Positions 53,901-61,849 of a stretch of 64,000 nucleotides of DNA are shown here, piece after piece. Position 1 is the first letter of the stretch, and the number at the start of each line of letters is the position of its first letter. Location of the stretch: positions 186,001 through 250,000 of the forward strand of contig NZ_MAXC01000043.1 in NCBI RefSeq assembly GCF_001693485.1. The letters are read 5' to 3'. The stretch comes from Bradyrhizobium sp. LMTR 3 (GTDB taxonomy: Bacteria; Pseudomonadota; Alphaproteobacteria; Rhizobiales; Xanthobacteraceae). Under the pieces are notes generated by a model. The model was not told the DNA's origin. It worked only from the letters and a program-made list of their open reading frames with translations, and did no database searches. Both the position numbers and the translations under genes were made by a program.

Positions 53901-56442
53901 CGACGACGGTATCTTCAGTAACACCCCCACTCGCGGTGGTCGATCCCGCGACGATGGTCGGTGCGTCGTTGGTGCCGGTAATGGTAACCGTGACGTCCTG
54001 CGTGACGGTGCCGCCGTGGTGATCATCGAAGGTGACGGCGTAGACTTGAGTGATGGTTTGCCCGACCGCCAGCGACTGCAGCACTGGATCGTTGTTGTTA
54101 AGCGCGAAGCTCCAGCCGATCGAGCCAATAGTGGTGACGCCGGGATTCTCGCTCACCGATGTGAGTGTGAATGTCCCGATCGCGCTGAGTGGCGCCGCCT
54201 CCGAATAGCCCGGCAGATTGGCATTGGCATTCGACGATTTGAGAACAAAAGTCGCGGCGTGGGTGTCGGTCAGGTCGAGGTCCTGGAACGTGATGGTGCC
54301 GCCGGCGACCAGCGTTGGCGCTTCATCCTCCGTCACCGCGTCAGTGGCCGTGGTCAAGTCGTCGACGATGACCGGAAGATCGTTGGTGCCGATGACCACG
54401 ACTTCCCCGCCCTGGATCGACACGGTGATCGGCGTCGAGATGACGCCGCCGTGACCGTCGTCGACCTGGGCGACATAGTTGAGGTTCAGCGTTTCGCCGT
54501 CGGCGATGAAGTCGAACGCACTGTCGGCAATGCTGTAAGTCCAGGTCGCCGTGCCGTTGTTGCCGTTTCCGGAAGCCTGCACCACGGTCAGCGGCACCAG
54601 GACGGCCTGAATTGCCGCCAACTGTTCCGGCGTCAGCGTCGCGGTGATGTCCTTGTCTTCTGCGTCGTAGTAGCGGAACGGATCGCTGGCCGAGATCGCT
54701 GCGCTAACGACCGGACGGTCGGTCAAATCGGCGTCGGTAAAGACGACAGTGCCGGTTACGGTGTCGACCGCGGTGTTGCCGGTGCCGATCTGCTCGATGA
54801 TTTCGCCGCCGGTTGAAGAAATCGTCGGCTTGTCGTTGGTGCCGGTGACGACGATCGTAAACGGCACAAACGTCGTCTCGTTGCTCGGCGCATAATTGTT
54901 GTCGACCCGCGCCATGTAGGTCAGCTTCAGCGTCTCGCCGGCGGCGAGGAAGTCGAACGCGCCGTCGGCGATGTTGTAGGTCCATGTCGCCGTACCGATG
55001 TTCTTGCCGTTGGGATCCTGCACCACGGATAGCGGCACTTCGACCGCTTCGATCGCAGCCAGTTGCTGCGCCGTCAGCGTGGCGGTGACGTCGGTGCCCT
55101 GCGCGTCCTGATAGACGAAGGAAGAAAACTGCGTACTGACGGTCGGCGTGTCGCCGACGTTGATGTCGATGTAGTTGACGGTGCCCGAGATGCTATCGAG
55201 CGCGGAGCTCGCGGTCACATCGATTCGTTCGGTAACCGCGCCGCCGTGCGCCGCGGCCAGCGGCGGCCCTGGAATATGCACGAGCCTGGGGGGCGGTCCC
55301 GGATCCACAGGGGGAGTAGCCCCGCTCGGGATGTTGAGTAGCTGAAGCGTCACGGGAATGAAATCCCCGCCGGCCAGCTTGATGAACAATGTTTCCGGAA
55401 CGATCGAATCGGTAAAGTTGGTGGTGAGCTTGGTGTTCGGGTTGTTCAGGTCGGTGAACTTCAGCGAGAACACGTCGCTGATGATCTTCTGCGCGTCGGG
55501 CGATAGCTGCACCGACGATTGGAAGCTGACCGTGCCCTGGCCGCTGACGATCGTCTGCGTGCCGGCCTGGTTGACGGTCGCGATCGGCGTCAGCGTGGTC
55601 TTGTCGAACAGGATGTAGGAGCCGGTGGTGCCGTCGGGCTCGACCAGCACCTGGAACTTCGCCGGCGGCGCACCACCCTGGCCCGGCACCTCGAAGTCGA
55701 TCTCGACCAGCACCGCGGTGCCGCGGATGCCCATGGTCGCGACCGGGGTGTCGACCTTCATGTCGCCTTTCTTGGCGGTGGCGCCGGCGACGAACGAGAT
55801 CGTGCCCTGCACCAGGCTGAGCAGCGACCTGTTGTCCGACCCGTTGGGGTCGTAGACCATCTCGTTCAGCACCATCCGGGCGTTCGATGCGAGGCCGAAC
55901 ACGGTGCCGTCGATGAAGGTGATGCCGAGCGTCGAATCGGAGCCGGACTGGACGACGTCGCCCTTATGGACGGTTTCGCCCTGGTTCAGGATGATCGAGA
56001 CGCCGTTGCGGATCGCGGTCGCATGCCCCGTCAGCTTGGTGACATGCCCGATCACAGGCGGCGCGACGCTGGGACTGCCGTCGGCTTGCGCGAACTGGGT
56101 GTGCCCGCTCAGCGCGTTGACGATGTCGCCGGTGAGATGGGCGCCATCGGGCGAGGCCAGCGCAGCGCGCTTCTCGCCCTTGAAGTAATCGCGCAGCACG
56201 AGCTCGCGGTCGCTGCTGCTGAGGATCAGGTCGACGCCCGATCGCTTGAAGTCGCCGCTGAAGAGCAGATCAGCATCAGGAATAATTATGGCGTCGGACG
56301 GCGCATGTGTCGAAACTTTGTCGACATGGAGCTTGCCATGGGAAGGAAGATGGCCGTGCGATGACAGAAGAGGGCTAGAGCCAATATCCGCGCCGGAAAA
56401 AGGGGCGAGGTCGCCCGATCCGAATTTGCCGGCGTAGTTCAA
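50950..56442 (-). CDS. Giant FecR/VCBS-repeat surface protein with type I secretion signal
   Basis: An 1830-residue protein without an N-terminal signal peptide. Residues about 130-260 form a FecR-like domain (ATAIRNGVSIILNQGETVHK, VDTPVATMGIRGTAVLVEID). A Pro-rich linker follows (380-400, ending PPLAAAHGG), then eight or so VCBS/cadherin-like repeats marked by TNDAPTI, and a C-terminal RTX-like secretion unit (GGAGADQFVFRAGSGDDTI, DFTLGEDKIDL). The start is a TTG at 56442 with a weak ribosome site; an in-frame TAG lies four codons upstream. A LapG-like protease gene lies beyond its 5' end, and a PrsDE-like exporter is 14 kb away. Confidence 0.85.
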   Translation of the reverse strand: MNYAGKFGSGDLAPFSGADIGSSPLLSSHGHLPSHGKLHVDKVSTHAPSDAIIIPDADLLFSGDFKRSGVDLILSSSDRELVLRDYFKGEKRAALASPDGAHLTGDIVNALSGHTQFAQADGSPSVAPPVIGHVTKLTGHATAIRNGVSIILNQGETVHKGDVVQSGSDSTLGITFIDGTVFGLASNARMVLNEMVYDPNGSDNRSLLSLVQGTISFVAGATAKKGDMKVDTPVATMGIRGTAVLVEIDFEVPGQGGAPPAKFQVLVEPDGTTGSYILFDKTTLTPIATVNQAGTQTIVSGQGTVSFQSSVQLSPDAQKIISDVFSLKFTDLNNPNTKLTTNFTDSIVPETLFIKLAGGDFIPVTLQLLNIPSGATPPVDPGPPPRLVHIPGPPLAAAHGGAVTERIDVTASSALDSISGTVNYIDINVGDTPTVSTQFSSFVYQDAQGTDVTATLTAQQLAAIEAVEVPLSVVQDPNGKNIGTATWTYNIADGAFDFLAAGETLKLTYMARVDNNYAPSNETTFVPFTIVVTGTNDKPTISSTGGEIIEQIGTGNTAVDTVTGTVVFTDADLTDRPVVSAAISASDPFRYYDAEDKDITATLTPEQLAAIQAVLVPLTVVQASGNGNNGTATWTYSIADSAFDFIADGETLNLNYVAQVDDGHGGVISTPITVSIQGGEVVVIGTNDLPVIVDDLTTATDAVTEDEAPTLVAGGTITFQDLDLTDTHAATFVLKSSNANANLPGYSEAAPLSAIGTFTLTSVSENPGVTTIGSIGWSFALNNNDPVLQSLAVGQTITQVYAVTFDDHHGGTVTQDVTVTITGTNDAPTIVAGSTTASGGVTEDTVVASGEIETSGTIAIQDLDLIDTHTATWEFKSSASNEHLPGFENTHIGTFTIDPSVTESTSDIHNGATLGWSFTLNNNDAVLQSLALGQTITQVYTVTFADHHGGTVTQDVTVTITGTNDAPTIVAGSTTANGDVTEDTAVASGEIETSGTIAIQDLDLIDTHTATWEFKSSASNEHLPGFDEGDTHIGTFTIDPSVTESTSDIYNGATLGWSFTLNNNDAVLQSLALGQTITQVYTVTFTDNNGASIQQDVTVSITGINDAATIDGKSTGSLVEDATSVINSGEVVALDTDSGVLAVHDVDNGEGYFQAVDPASLAGQYGTFTFDSVTGAWTYQVDNSKIQHLGEDDTATDTLTVTSFDGTAHQDIVVTIAGTNDAPVLSGSDLASPYSASGSPVALVSNVTASDVDSANYDGGSLTAAMTAGGHEGDTLSIAENQYITVSGNDVMYDADGEGSGAAVQIGTLSYDHSSLTVTLNGVADDAAVAALTKAIEFSNSENNPVAGERTVTFTLNDGGGTANGGHDSDSFTATVNVTGSSNATVVGDLTGSVFEDDNYIDASGHIVANDVDEGLLTVLDDDSEEDHFQAVDPAALTGTYGDFTFDETSGGWTYTLVHDRVDHLAVDEIKHDKLTVTTADGTTQVIDITVHGTNDAPVLVADDLTAIYGANGPAVVVATNVSVSDIDSADYNGGSLTVLLNGGHDGDILSIWPDQYISVTGTTIMFDADGTGDLFDAVAIGTTSDAIGYLAIDLNSNATNEAIAHLAEAVRFQSTSSEAGTRTVMFALTDGDGTEYNGEDTGLLSTTVNVTAAPPVDNQAPLISTNNLQTEEVRETTTPPSTDKVTIAVTDGFGATDTVNFIFDEAGTGPDITLVGTDGKDVIFATDYTDTLTGGAGADQFVFRAGSGDDTITDFTLGEDKIDLFDHLPFDAGDADSFDAWIANDAEVKQVASGTVIHLDGGDSILLTNVSRANLHMNDFILHPGGAGN
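53121..53960 (-). repeat. Tandem near-identical 140-residue repeats inside the adhesin gene
   Basis: Two adjacent units, 53121-53543 (423 bp) and 53544-53960 (417 bp), are nearly identical in DNA. They encode TNDAPTIVAGSTTA..., GTIAIQDLDLIDTHTATWEF, LNNNDAVLQSLALGQTITQV and so on. A third, more divergent unit follows to about 54370. The six-base difference is one small in-frame indel (GDTHIG against THIG). Recent duplication, with recombination able to change repeat number. Confidence 0.85.
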
Positions 56443-57138
56443 TGGAACACCAATCTAAATGGTTAAGAAGTATGAAATTTCCCTGCGGGGTTTTCATACC
56501 ATGCAGGTAAGGAACACAAAAGCAGGCATGCCGCGAATACCCTCGATATGGGGTATGTCTGCAACAGGACCGAAAAAGTCCGGAAAAGGTGTCCGGCGGA
56601 AGTGTGGCGAGGAAAAGGCGGGCTTGGCCCGGGACCGATCGAAAAATGGGCACGGCGTTCGCAACGCATAAAGATAAGCAGTCTGAATAGCTTATCCTTG
56701 CCGCTCCGCACTGAATGCCGCTTTCCCGTAGGATGATGTGGGCACCCAAAGCTGGGTCACTCCACCCGATCGTCGGATGCGCATGTGGACCGGCATCCCC
56801 TCCGCAAGATCCGGGAAGGGTTGTAATCGCGCACCGAGCAATCCCGTGGGTAAGGTTAATTCGAGTGACCTGTGACCCTTGCGCAACCATAAACTTTTGC
56901 GCCGTGTCCGCATCCTGTCTCGGATAGCCGAGCGGCCCTGATGAGCGCCGATCTGAGTGGATCGATAAAATCATCTGCAAACCCGCAAGGCCGCGTTCAC
57001 GCTCCTTCGCAAACTTCCGATAGGCCTCCTCTCGTTTTAAACGGATCAAAAGCGCCGTTGCCCATCCTGTCCGTTCTGAAATGATCTGGGCACGAGCAGG
57101 CAGAGCAAGCCCGCCGATACCCGGACAAGGGGTGTCAG
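56443..57138. other. Long divergent intergenic region between adhesin and protease genes
   Basis: These 696 bases separate the adhesin from the divergent LapG-like gene. They hold a hairpin at 56470-56499 and no gene I can support. A minus-strand frame runs through much of it (to 57166) but lacks any family feature and would overlap the adhesin 5' end. Both promoters must lie here, likely with binding sites for biofilm control. Confidence 0.55.
56470..56499. promoter_or_regulatory. Hairpin in the 5' leader of the adhesin gene
   Basis: GTATGAAA (56470-56477) pairs with TTTCATAC (56492-56499), and CCC with GGG inside, around a small loop. It is 28 bases upstream of the TTG start. It may control translation or mark a promoter operator. 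Confidence 0.5.
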
Positions 57139-57942
57139 ATGGGGTTGTCAGTCTATGCACGCGCATGGCGTGCGGGCATCATCGCGTGCGGGCTGGCCTG
57201 GTTCGGGCCAGTCGACCTGCGCGCGGAGACGGGCGAGCCATCCGCGCCGGTGGAGATGATCCAGCGGTCGGCCGAGCCGTTTGGACTTGCGGCATCTTCC
57301 CTCGCCGCCGGCGGGCTGCGCGACAAATGGCTCGGCGTACAGCGCCGGCTCGACGACGAAATGGTGCAGCTTGCGCTCTGCGAAGGCGACCGTGACGGCT
57401 GCGTGTCTCCGGCCGCACTGAGATTCCTCGACATTGTCGACGCCGCGCGCTTGCGCGAAGGCCGCGCGCGGCTCGGCGAAATCAACCGCGCCGTCAATCT
57501 CGCCATCCGGCCGATGAGCGATCTCGCCCAGCACGGCCAGACCGACGTCTGGACGCCGCCGCTCTCAACGCTCGCGCGCGGCGGCGGCGACTGCGAGGAT
57601 TATGCGATTGCGAAATTCATAGCCTTGCGCCGCGCCGGCCTCGCGTCCGACGATCTCAGGATCGTGGTACTGCACGATACCATCCACGGCGAGGACCATG
57701 CGGTGGCTGCCGCGCGGCTGGATGGGAGCTGGTTGATGCTCGACAATCGCCGCATGGCCATGGTCCGGGATGCCGACGTCAGAAACTTTCGGCCGACATT
57801 CGTCATCGGTCAGCACGGCGTGATGCGATATGCCGATGCTCCGCTGCTAGCCGACGCCTCGGGCAGTACGCTGGCGGCTCCGCTTGTCTTGAGTTCTCTG
57901 GCCGCTCCGCCGACCGGTCATTCGAACGTGCCGACTGAATGA
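57139..57942 (+). CDS. LapG-like transglutaminase-fold cysteine protease (BTLCP)
   Basis: A 267-residue exported protein of the bacterial transglutaminase-like cysteine proteinase family. The triad is complete: Cys152 in RGGGDCEDYAIAKF, His187 in GEDHAVAAAR, Asp202 in LMLDNRR. The family lead-in VWTPPLSTLARGGGDC is exact in form. A signal sequence occupies about 1-30 (IIACGLAWFGPVDLRAE). LapG clips large type I secreted adhesins off the cell surface when c-di-GMP is low. Divergence from a VCBS adhesin gene supports that role. No LapD, its usual inhibitor, is in the window. Confidence 0.87.
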   Translation: MGLSVYARAWRAGIIACGLAWFGPVDLRAETGEPSAPVEMIQRSAEPFGLAASSLAAGGLRDKWLGVQRRLDDEMVQLALCEGDRDGCVSPAALRFLDIVDAARLREGRARLGEINRAVNLAIRPMSDLAQHGQTDVWTPPLSTLARGGGDCEDYAIAKFIALRRAGLASDDLRIVVLHDTIHGEDHAVAAARLDGSWLMLDNRRMAMVRDADVRNFRPTFVIGQHGVMRYADAPLLADASGSTLAAPLVLSSLAAPPTGHSNVPTE

Positions 57943-57945
57943 CGG

Positions 57946-57962
57946 CGCGCAATTGTTGCGCG
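57946..57962 (+). terminator. Short hairpin after the LapG-like gene
   Basis: CGCGCAA-TTG-TTGCGCG begins three bases past the TGA. Arms are seven exact bases, but no T run follows, so it is a weak or Rho-assisted stop at best. Confidence 0.4.
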
Positions 57963-58112
57963 GCGACGGCAGGCAACGATCTGCTTTCCTTACCTGATCT
58001 TCCCTGCCTCACGGCCCATGCTGCGCTGCAGCCGGTATGCCAGCTTGCATCCGTTCGGTAAGAACGCTCGCTCAAAACATGCGAGACAAATTTTCTATTT
58101 TTCGTTTCGCGC

Positions 58113-58132
58113 ATCGCGTTGATTGACGCGAT
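58113..58132. promoter_or_regulatory. Perfect palindrome upstream of the PQQ dehydrogenase gene
   Basis: ATCGCGT-TGATTG-ACGCGAT has exact seven-base arms with a six-base centre, 58 bases before the ATG at 58191. Location and symmetry suit an operator of a dimeric regulator. Confidence 0.45.
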
Positions 58133-58190
58133 CCTTCTCACCGGCATAGCATTCCACCAGATCCGCTAGAGATCACTGGGAGGGAATGAG

Positions 58191-60371
58191 ATGACACGTT
58201 TGCCGCGCGTTGATTCCGCTTGCCTTTTATTTCCTGAAATTGCCGTTACTTCCCATCGGCCGGCGCGCCTTGCACAAGCCGTGATCGCAATCGGGCTGGG
58301 CCTGACGCTGGGCTGCAGCACAGCCCTTGCGCAGACACCCGCCAAGGGATCGCCCGAGCACATCAAAGCGGTTACTTCGGCGGTCGACGGCGCATCGATC
58401 AAGGCCAACACCGCGACATCGAGCGACTGGCCGACCATCGGCCTCGACTATGCCGAGACTCGCTTTTCCAAGCTCAACCAGATCAACGCCGACAACGTGA
58501 AGAAGCTGGGACTGGTGTGGAGCTATCCGCTGGAATCCTCCCGCGGCGTCGAGGCGACGCCGGTCGTTGTCGACGGCGTCATGTATCAGACCGCGTCCTG
58601 GAGCGTGGTGCACGCCATCGATGCCCGCACCGGCAAGCGGCTCTGGACGTACGATCCGAAGGTCGATCGCACAAAGGGCTACAAAGGCTGCTGTGACGTG
58701 GTCAATCGCGGCGTCGCGCTCTGGAAAGGCAAGGTGTTCGTCGGCGTCTATGACGGGCGGCTGATCGCGCTCGATGCCGTCACTGGCAAAGTGGTCTGGG
58801 AAAAGGACACGCTGATCGACAAGGAGCATTCCTACACCATCACCGGCGCGCCGCGCGTGTTCAACGGCAAGGTCGTGATCGGCAATGGCGGCGCGGAATA
58901 CGGCGCCCGCGGCTACGTCACTGCTTACGACGCCGAAACCGGCAACCAGGCCTGGCGCTGGTTCACGGTGCCGGGCGATCCGTCAAAACCGTTCGAAGAT
59001 GAATCGATGGCGGCTGCAGCCAAGACCTGGGACCCCGCCGGCAAATACTGGATCAACGGCGGCGGCGGAACGGCGTGGGATACCATCACCTTCGATCCAG
59101 ACCTCAACCTCGTCTATATCGGCACCGGCAACGGCTCACCGTGGAATCGGGATGTGCGCAGCCCGTCCGGCGGCGACAACCTCTATCTGGCCTCGCTGGT
59201 CGCGCTGAACGCCGACACCGGAAAATACGTCTGGCACTATCAGGAGACGCCCGGCGATCACTGGGACTACACCTCCACCCAGCCGATGATCCTCGCCGAT
59301 CTCACCATCGACGGCACGCCGCGCAAGGTGATCCTGCACGCGCCGAAAAACGGCTTCTTCTTCGTCGTCGACCGCACCAACGGCAAGTTCATCTCGGCCA
59401 AGAACTTCGTCGATGTGAACTGGGCGACCGGCTACGACGCCAACGGCCGGCCGATCGAGGTGAAGGAGGCGCGCGGGAGGGAACAGTATGACAGCATCCC
59501 GGGCCCGTACGGCGCCCACAACTGGCATCCGATGTCGTTCAACCCGCAGACCGGCCTCGTCTATCTGCCGGCGCAGAACATTCCGGTGAATCTCACGCCG
59601 GAAAAGGCGGTCAAGCATAACGCACAGGAGCCTGGCAAATTCGCTTCCGCGGCGGGCTGGAACGTTGGCTTCATGCTCAACGCGACACCGCCGAAGAGCG
59701 CGCCATTCGGCCGCCTGCTCGCCTGGGACCCGGTGAAGCAGAAGGAAGCCTGGCGCGCGGAATACGTGGCGCCGTGGAACGGCGGCACGCTCACCACGGC
59801 GGGCAACCTCGTTTTCCAGGGCACTGCGGACGGCCGCTTCATCGCCTACAACGCCACGACGGGCGAAAAGCTCTGGGAGACGCCGGTCGGTACCGGCGTG
59901 GTTGCGGCTGCCTCGACCTATATCGTCGACGGCAAGCAGTATGTCTCGATCGCGGTCGGCTGGGGCGGCGTGTTCGGAATTGCCGCCCGCGCCACCGAGT
60001 TGCAGAGCCCGGGTACCGTCTACACGTTCGCGCTCGACGGCAAAGCGCCGCCGCCGGCCTTCGTGAAGTACCAGACCGAAGGCCTGCTCGCCGGCGTCAA
60101 GTACGATCCGAAGGACGTTCCCGAAGGCACTGCGCTCTATGTCACCGCCTGCGCCCAGTGCCATGGCGTGCCCGGCGTCGACAAGGGCGGCAATGTCAGG
60201 AATCTCGGCTATGTCTCCAAGGAGACGATCGAGAACCTGAAGAACTTCGTGTTCAAGGGCCCGTTCCACGATCAGGGCATGCCCGACTTCACCGGCAAGC
60301 TGACCGAAGCCGACGTGGTGAAGATCCAAGCCTTCATCCAAGGCACCGCGGACGCGATAAGGCCGAAGTGA
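58191..60371 (+). CDS. PQQ-dependent alcohol dehydrogenase with cytochrome c domain
   Basis: A 726-residue periplasmic quinohemoprotein (type II alcohol dehydrogenase). Signal region about 1-48 (LGCSTALAQT). An eight-bladed propeller with the vicinal disulfide Cys167-Cys168 (KGCCDV), catalytic Asp359 in GDHWDYTS, and a C-terminal cytochrome c with CAQCH at 654-658 and axial Met697 (GMPDF). The residue two after the catalytic Asp is Thr361, not Asp, which indicates a calcium enzyme and not a lanthanide (XoxF/ExaF) one. It oxidises alcohols and feeds electrons to the respiratory chain. GGGAGGG precedes the ATG. Stand-alone; no pqq genes nearby. Confidence 0.92.
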   Translation: MTRLPRVDSACLLFPEIAVTSHRPARLAQAVIAIGLGLTLGCSTALAQTPAKGSPEHIKAVTSAVDGASIKANTATSSDWPTIGLDYAETRFSKLNQINADNVKKLGLVWSYPLESSRGVEATPVVVDGVMYQTASWSVVHAIDARTGKRLWTYDPKVDRTKGYKGCCDVVNRGVALWKGKVFVGVYDGRLIALDAVTGKVVWEKDTLIDKEHSYTITGAPRVFNGKVVIGNGGAEYGARGYVTAYDAETGNQAWRWFTVPGDPSKPFEDESMAAAAKTWDPAGKYWINGGGGTAWDTITFDPDLNLVYIGTGNGSPWNRDVRSPSGGDNLYLASLVALNADTGKYVWHYQETPGDHWDYTSTQPMILADLTIDGTPRKVILHAPKNGFFFVVDRTNGKFISAKNFVDVNWATGYDANGRPIEVKEARGREQYDSIPGPYGAHNWHPMSFNPQTGLVYLPAQNIPVNLTPEKAVKHNAQEPGKFASAAGWNVGFMLNATPPKSAPFGRLLAWDPVKQKEAWRAEYVAPWNGGTLTTAGNLVFQGTADGRFIAYNATTGEKLWETPVGTGVVAAASTYIVDGKQYVSIAVGWGGVFGIAARATELQSPGTVYTFALDGKAPPPAFVKYQTEGLLAGVKYDPKDVPEGTALYVTACAQCHGVPGVDKGGNVRNLGYVSKETIENLKNFVFKGPFHDQGMPDFTGKLTEADVVKIQAFIQGTADAIRPK

Positions 60372-60376
60372 AAACC

Positions 60377-60458
60377 GTCATTGCGAGCGAAGCGAAGCAA
60401 TCCATAGCGCCACAAGCGGAGAGATGGATTGCTTCGTCGCTTCGCTCCTCGCAATGAC
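60377..60458. repeat. REP-like inverted repeat, family 8
   Basis: The left half GTCATTGCGAGCGAAGCGAAG and the right half CTTCGCTCCTCGCAATGAC form a long imperfect palindrome with inner arms CAATCCA / TGGATTG. It follows the PQQ dehydrogenase gene by five bases. Confidence 0.8.
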
Positions 60459-60494
60459 GGCGTTTGCCGTCGAAGATAAGAGCACAAACAAAAA

Positions 60495-60519
60495 GGCTGC
60501 GCGATCGTCCCGCGCAGCC
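60495..60519. terminator. Bidirectional Rho-independent terminator
   Basis: GGCTGCGCG (60495-60503) pairs exactly with CGCGCAGCC (60511-60519), with an A run before it and CTTTCT after it. It therefore works on both strands between the convergent PQQ dehydrogenase and binding-protein genes. Confidence 0.82.
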
Positions 60520-60558
60520 CTTTCTCGTTGAAGTCCTGTCGCTAGAGCGAAGCGCCCC

Positions 60559-61758
60559 TCAGAACATCAGGCCCTCCTTGACCAGCACCCAGCGGCCGTT
60601 CTTGATCTGCTGGACCTGGGTGATGGTGTTGGCGAGGTGGTTGGTCTTGGAGAACTTGCTGGGCGGCGAGTTGAAGATGTCACGGAACTGCTCACCGGAT
60701 TCCAGCGCATCCATCATCTTCTGGCCGGTCAGGTCCTTGCCCGCCTTGTTGGCATAGAAGGCGAAGGTCGTCATGGCATTGTAGCCGATGATCGCCTGGG
60801 TATTGGCGTCCGAGCCGAACATCTTCTTGTAGTTGGCAAGCCAGTCCTTGACCTTGCCCTTTGCCGTATCCTCGTACGGAATTTCGAAGCCGGACGCGGC
60901 GTAAAGGCCTTCGACGGCTTCCTTGCCGAGCGCCGGCACTTCGAGCACGTTGGTTGGCGTCGCACCGAGGAAGGTGACGTCCCAGCCGAGCTTCTTGGCC
61001 TCGCCCATCGCGCCGATGGTTTCGCGGATCACGGTGCCGAGCACGACCATATCGCAACCGTCGGACTTCATCTTGGCGACCTGCGCGCTGAAGTCGGAAG
61101 CGCCGCGCTTGTAGCTCGTGACGGAAGCGGCCGTCAGCTTCATCGCCGCGACCTGCTGGTTGAAGCCGTCGAGCACGTTCTTTCCGTACTCGTCGTCCTG
61201 ATACATGATGCACGGCTTCTTGAAGTTCTTCGCTTCGATCATGTATTTGACGGCGGCGCGCGTGCTTTCGACGTAGGGCAGCAGATTGTTGAACTTCAGC
61301 CTTTCCTGCGGCTTCGCCGGATCGAACTTGAAGGTAAATTCTGCAGCCGTCAGCGGGAATAGCTGCAGCACGCCTGCATCGAACAGAATATCCTGCGACG
61401 CCAGCACCGTCGGCGAACCCATCGGACCGACCATCGCGAAAACCTTGTCGCGCTCGACCATCTTCTGCGACGCCAGCACAGCGCGCTTCGGATCGTAGCC
61501 GCTGTCCTCCAGGACCAGCTTGATCTTGCGGCCGTGGATGCCGCCGGCAGCATTGATCTCTTCCACCGCCATCTTCATGCCGTTGGATACCGGCACGCCC
61601 CAGACCTTGATCGGACCGGACAGGTCCTGATGGGTACCGATGACGATCTCATTGGCCGAGATGCCTTGATCGGTAACCTTGGTTTGGGCTGCGGCCGGCA
61701 ATTGGGTCAGCGCAAGGGCGCTCACCGCAAGGCCCAGCGCCTTGAACGATTTCGACAT
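60559..61758 (-). CDS. Branched-chain-type ABC transporter substrate-binding protein (LivK-like)
   Basis: A 399-residue periplasmic binding protein with a signal peptide (1-25, ALTQLPAAAQT). Family features: ISANEIVIGTHQDLSGPIK, NGMKMAVEEINAAGGIHGRK, VFAMVGPMGSPT. The ATG at 61758 follows GAGGAG. The Peripla_BP_6 family also serves aromatic acids in Bradyrhizobium and Rhodopseudomonas. A long-chain acyl-CoA synthetase and a LivF/LivG-type ATPase lie upstream on the same strand, so the transported solute is probably an organic acid that is then activated, rather than leucine. Confidence 0.9.
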   Translation of the reverse strand: MSKSFKALGLAVSALALTQLPAAAQTKVTDQGISANEIVIGTHQDLSGPIKVWGVPVSNGMKMAVEEINAAGGIHGRKIKLVLEDSGYDPKRAVLASQKMVERDKVFAMVGPMGSPTVLASQDILFDAGVLQLFPLTAAEFTFKFDPAKPQERLKFNNLLPYVESTRAAVKYMIEAKNFKKPCIMYQDDEYGKNVLDGFNQQVAAMKLTAASVTSYKRGASDFSAQVAKMKSDGCDMVVLGTVIRETIGAMGEAKKLGWDVTFLGATPTNVLEVPALGKEAVEGLYAASGFEIPYEDTAKGKVKDWLANYKKMFGSDANTQAIIGYNAMTTFAFYANKAGKDLTGQKMMDALESGEQFRDIFNSPPSKFSKTNHLANTITQVQQIKNGRWVLVKEGLMF

Positions 61759-61849
61759 TGCAGTCTCCTCTTCCTTGGCCCGTGTTGCGCGAAGGGTGGG
61801 GCCTTCTCGGTCCTTCGCCGTTTTCAAATACTTCGTTCCAAATGTCCGC

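Noticed and set aside
52504..54816. 770-residue plus-strand frame inside the adhesin gene
   Set aside because: It mirrors the VCBS repeats in antisense; its apparent internal repeats follow from the real ones.
56375..57166. 263-residue minus-strand frame across the adhesin/protease gap
   Set aside because: It overlaps the adhesin 5' end and the protease 5' end, has no recognisable domain, and its Cys and Pro pattern is random-looking.
58191..60371. Lanthanide-dependent (XoxF/ExaF) methanol or ethanol dehydrogenase
   Set aside because: The residue two after the catalytic Asp359 is Thr, not Asp, and a fused cytochrome c is present, which fits a calcium quinohemoprotein.
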